Shown piece by piece: positions 5,030-6,946 of a stretch of DNA of 6,946 nt. The notes beneath the pieces are model-generated. The model saw only the letters and a list, made by a program, of their open reading frames with translations, ran no database searches and was not told the origin of the DNA. The stretch covers positions 1 through 6,946 of the forward strand of contig JAUVYX010000048.1 in NCBI GenBank assembly GCA_030602865.1. The letters are read 5' to 3'. Made by a program: the position numbers and the translations under genes. How positions within the stretch are numbered: the stretch's first letter is position 1; each line of letters starts with the position of its first letter. The stretch comes from Dehalococcoidia bacterium. Its GTDB lineage: Bacteria; Chloroflexota; Dehalococcoidia; GIF9; AB-539-J10.

Positions 5030-6406
5030 ATGGCAGAAAACAAAGGGACGGTGCTGATAGTTGATGATGAAGCTCCAATCAGGCTTCTTCTTGAACGCAG
5101 GCTGTCAGTCGATGGATACCATTGTATAACAGCCAAGAATGCTGATACTGCTCTAAAGATATTACAGACAGAGCCCGTGGACCTGGTATTGCTGGACATC
5201 AAACTGCCGGGCAAATCGGGAATGGAATTGCTGCCACAGATAAAGAAGAGCTATCCCGACGTGGTGGTCATCATGGCTTCCGTCCTCACTGATATCAATG
5301 TCGCTACCGAATCAATCCGCCGGGGTGCTTACGATTACATAAGCAAGCCGTTCAACCTGAACATGGTAAGCCACACCGTAAACCGTGGAATAGAGAAGAT
5401 GAGGATGGAAATTAAACTCCGCGAATATCAGCGGAAACTGGAGGATAAAGTAGAGGAGCAAAATCGTCAGTTTCTCAATCAATTCATGGGAGCACTGCAA
5501 TCGATGGTCTTTGCCCTTGAAGCCAGCGACAGTTACACCGCCGGGCATTCTCGCCGCGTATCGGAAATTTCACTGGCTATAGGCAGCAGGATGAACCTGG
5601 ACGCCAGTCAGATGAAAGACCTCCGCTGGGGGAGTCTGCTTCATGACATCGGTAAAATCGGCGTATCAACGGCCATTATCAACAAGCCCGACAAGCTAAC
5701 TAAAGAGGAATACATTCATGTCATGAGCCACACTATTATAGGTGCCAGCATAATGAAATCGGTAGTCAGAAACGATAGGATAACCGATATAATAGAACAC
5801 CATCATGATCATTACACTGGCGGTGGACTGAATCAGAAGGTCCAGGGAGAGGAAATTCCCCTGCTGGCCCGAATTGTAGCTGTAGCGGACGCTTATGATG
5901 CCATGGTTACCCTCCGTCCATATCGCCCTGCGCTTAAACGGGAGCAAGCATTAAATGAGATTAGAAATCAGATAGGAAGACAATTCGACCCCCTGGTGTC
6001 CAATATTTTCCTTGAAATATCGGTGTCAGAGCTAAAACCTGTTAAGAAAAAGGTGCTTGTCGTCGATGATGAATCGAGCATCAGGCTGTTGACCAGAAGT
6101 GTGCTCAGCAGCGATTACACGGTGGTCGAAGCGGTCAATGGATTGGCGGCATTAGCAGCAGTTACCAGGCACAAACCAGCACTTATCCTTATGGATATTC
6201 TCATGCCGGAGATGGATGGCTTACAGACACTACACGAACTGAAGTCCAACCCGAAGACAAAGGATATCCCGGTGATAATGCTGACATCCATAGGCCAGGA
6301 TTTGAACAGGAAACTCTGTGATGACCTGGGCGCCAGCCACTATATTCCCAAGCCTTTTAGCCCACAGGAGATACTGGAAATCATCGGCCAGACTATCGGT
6401 AAATAG
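5030..6406 (+). CDS. Response regulator REC-HD-GYP-REC, putative c-di-GMP phosphodiesterase
   Basis: This 458-residue cytoplasmic protein has an N-terminal receiver (about 6-120: D12-D13, phospho-D56, S84, K106-P107), a coiled-coil linker (about 121-155), an HD-GYP-type domain (about 156-335) and a second receiver (about 340-456: D346-D347, phospho-D389, T419, K441-P442). The HD-GYP domain shows H173 in GHSRRV, H205-D206 in LLHDIGKIG with K209, H234, the H257-H258-H259 cluster and D287 in VADAYDAM, so the metal ligands appear present. The signature tripeptide is altered: by alignment to HHERxDGxGYP the positions are D260 for Glu, T263 for Asp and G266-L267-N268 for GYP. HD-GYP enzymes hydrolyse cyclic di-GMP or related dinucleotides; activity here is uncertain because of that change. 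The start is ATG after GGGGGAG with a 6-nt gap. A partner kinase is not adjacent on this strand; the divergent hybrid kinase is a candidate. Confidence 0.93.
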   Translation: MAENKGTVLIVDDEAPIRLLLERRLSVDGYHCITAKNADTALKILQTEPVDLVLLDIKLPGKSGMELLPQIKKSYPDVVVIMASVLTDINVATESIRRGAYDYISKPFNLNMVSHTVNRGIEKMRMEIKLREYQRKLEDKVEEQNRQFLNQFMGALQSMVFALEASDSYTAGHSRRVSEISLAIGSRMNLDASQMKDLRWGSLLHDIGKIGVSTAIINKPDKLTKEEYIHVMSHTIIGASIMKSVVRNDRITDIIEHHHDHYTGGGLNQKVQGEEIPLLARIVAVADAYDAMVTLRPYRPALKREQALNEIRNQIGRQFDPLVSNIFLEISVSELKPVKKKVLVVDDESSIRLLTRSVLSSDYTVVEAVNGLAALAAVTRHKPALILMDILMPEMDGLQTLHELKSNPKTKDIPVIMLTSIGQDLNRKLCDDLGASHYIPKPFSPQEILEIIGQTIGK

Positions 6407-6434
6407 AGAGAATATAATTCTCACCACAGCTCAA

Positions 6435-6468
6435 AGATTGATACGTCGCTTTTGCTCCCCGCAACGAC
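6435..6468. repeat. Degenerate right arm of element A
   Basis: AGATTG, GTCGC, GCTCC and GCAACGAC appear in the order seen in the intact right arms (AGATTGCTTCGTCGC...CTCCTCGCAATGAC), with substitutions. It lies just after the REC-HD-GYP-REC stop codon and looks like a decayed copy. Confidence 0.45.
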
Positions 6469-6490
6469 GAAATAGACTGCCAGGATAGTT

Positions 6491-6513
6491 CCCTCTTCCT
6501 ATAAGGGAGAGGG
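6491..6513. repeat. CCCTCTTCCT/AGGGAGAGGG hairpin
   Basis: Arms 6491-6500 and 6504-6513 pair over 10 bp with one G-T wobble around a three-base loop, followed by TTAGGGTGATGG. Palindromes of the form 'ccctctccct...agggagagggttagggtgagggtg' are familiar dispersed repeats in many bacteria. It lies about 85 bp after the REC-HD-GYP-REC stop and could hinder transcription, but there is no T-run. Confidence 0.55.
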
Positions 6514-6557
6514 TTAGGGTGATGGTGGCCCTCTCTGTCTTTCCTGCCCTCAGCCTC

Positions 6558-6673
6558 GTCATTGCGAGCCGAAGGCGTGGCAATCTGGGTGGCGAGTCGA
6601 GATGGGGCATGGATTACTCCCAAGACCACCCACTTTCCCAGATTGCTTCGTCGCTAACGCTCCTCGCAATGAC
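6558..6673. repeat. Complete inverted-repeat element A (116 bp)
   Basis: The outer arms GTCATTGCGAG and CTCGCAATGAC and the inner blocks GCAATCTGGG and CCCAGATTGC match the 4108 copy, again with an unequal left spacer (CCGAAGGCGTG) and right spacer (TTCGTCGCTAACGCTC). The centre differs from the 4108 copy. No open reading frame in or around it is convincing. Confidence 0.75.
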
Positions 6674-6716
6674 AATATAGAGACGAGCAAGATGATTAAG
6701 GTGAGGGTGCCCCTTT

Positions 6717-6765
6717 GTCATTCCTGCGAAACCTGTGCCTGCGAAAGCAGGTAGCAGGAATCTAC
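6717..6765 (+). repeat. 49-bp hairpin repeat B
   Basis: This differs by a single base (CCTGTG for CTTGTG) from the 4267 copy and has the same nested stem structure. It follows the 6558 element A copy after 43 bp, which repeats the element A then B order seen at 4108-4315. No second head precedes it. Confidence 0.8.
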
Positions 6766-6800
6766 CCGGTGGATGAGGAAGCGGTGCGGAGTCATTAAGT

Positions 6801-6908
6801 TCAGAATTTAGAGCTTAGTACTTTGAATTTGTTTAGAGTTTAGAAATTAGTGTTTAGAGTTTGGATCAATAATCAGGAAGCACTATGAACTATCAGCTAT
6901 GAGCTATC
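6801..6908. repeat. Degenerate short-motif repeats at window end
   Basis: From 6801 to about 6863 the AT-rich sequence repeats variants of TTTAGAG/TTTAGAA (for example GTTTAGAGTTTAG at 6831-6843 and GTTTAGAGTTT at 6852-6862). From 6883 to 6908 a second motif, CTATGA/CTATCA, recurs about every 7-14 bp (CTATGAACTATCAGCTATGA). These are low-complexity intergenic tracts, and no gene is seen between 6407 and the end of the window. Confidence 0.5.
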
Positions 6909-6946
6909 TTTGAGAAGTGCCTGAAATGCTCAAATTTCACTTGACT

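Noticed and set aside
6491..6513. Rho-independent terminator
   Set aside because: The stem is good but no T-run follows on either strand, and it matches a known type of dispersed repeat.

Overview
The window carries a compact bacterial signal-transduction locus: five protein-coding units, one apparently broken by an in-frame stop, separated by long non-coding stretches full of small palindromic repeats. No rRNA, tRNA, CRISPR array, transposase or phage gene was seen. Middling base composition, soluble multi-receiver signalling proteins and many dispersed 'GTCATTGCGAG...' and 'GTCATTCCTGC...' palindromes suit an environmental bacterium with a repeat-rich genome, such as an uncultivated Chloroflexota (Dehalococcoidia-like) or deltaproteobacterial lineage. 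This placement is only a guess, because no phylogenetic marker is present.

Layout. Bases 1-346 hold only repeats. Bases 347-3896 (minus strand) are a two-component operon, transcribed in the order kinase, single-domain receiver, PhoB-like regulator. The hybrid histidine kinase (TM1, periplasmic helical sensor, TM2, HAMP, HisKA, HATPase, REC, REC) has a TAA stop at 3648-3650 in the same frame as both flanking parts. The two regulators overlap by 8 bp. Bases 3897-4542 are an AT-rich leader followed by repeats. Bases 4543-4719 (plus strand) encode a 58-residue zinc-ribbon protein with its own good Shine-Dalgarno site. Bases 4720-5029 hold a hairpin repeat and a probable promoter. Bases 5030-6406 (plus strand) encode a REC-HD-GYP-REC protein, a likely cyclic-di-GMP phosphodiesterase or its degenerate relative. 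Bases 6407-6946 contain repeats only.

Working together (inference). One histidine kinase sits beside six receiver domains (two in the kinase, one in the single-domain receiver, one in the PhoB-like regulator, two around the HD-GYP domain). A branched phosphorelay is therefore possible, with a transcriptional output through the PhoB-like protein and a second-messenger output through the HD-GYP protein. The two blocks are divergently oriented and could be independent. The stop codon means the kinase may be dead, expressed in two pieces, or misassembled. Similar palindrome pairs, an element A followed by a hairpin element B, lie on both sides of the zinc-ribbon/HD-GYP block.
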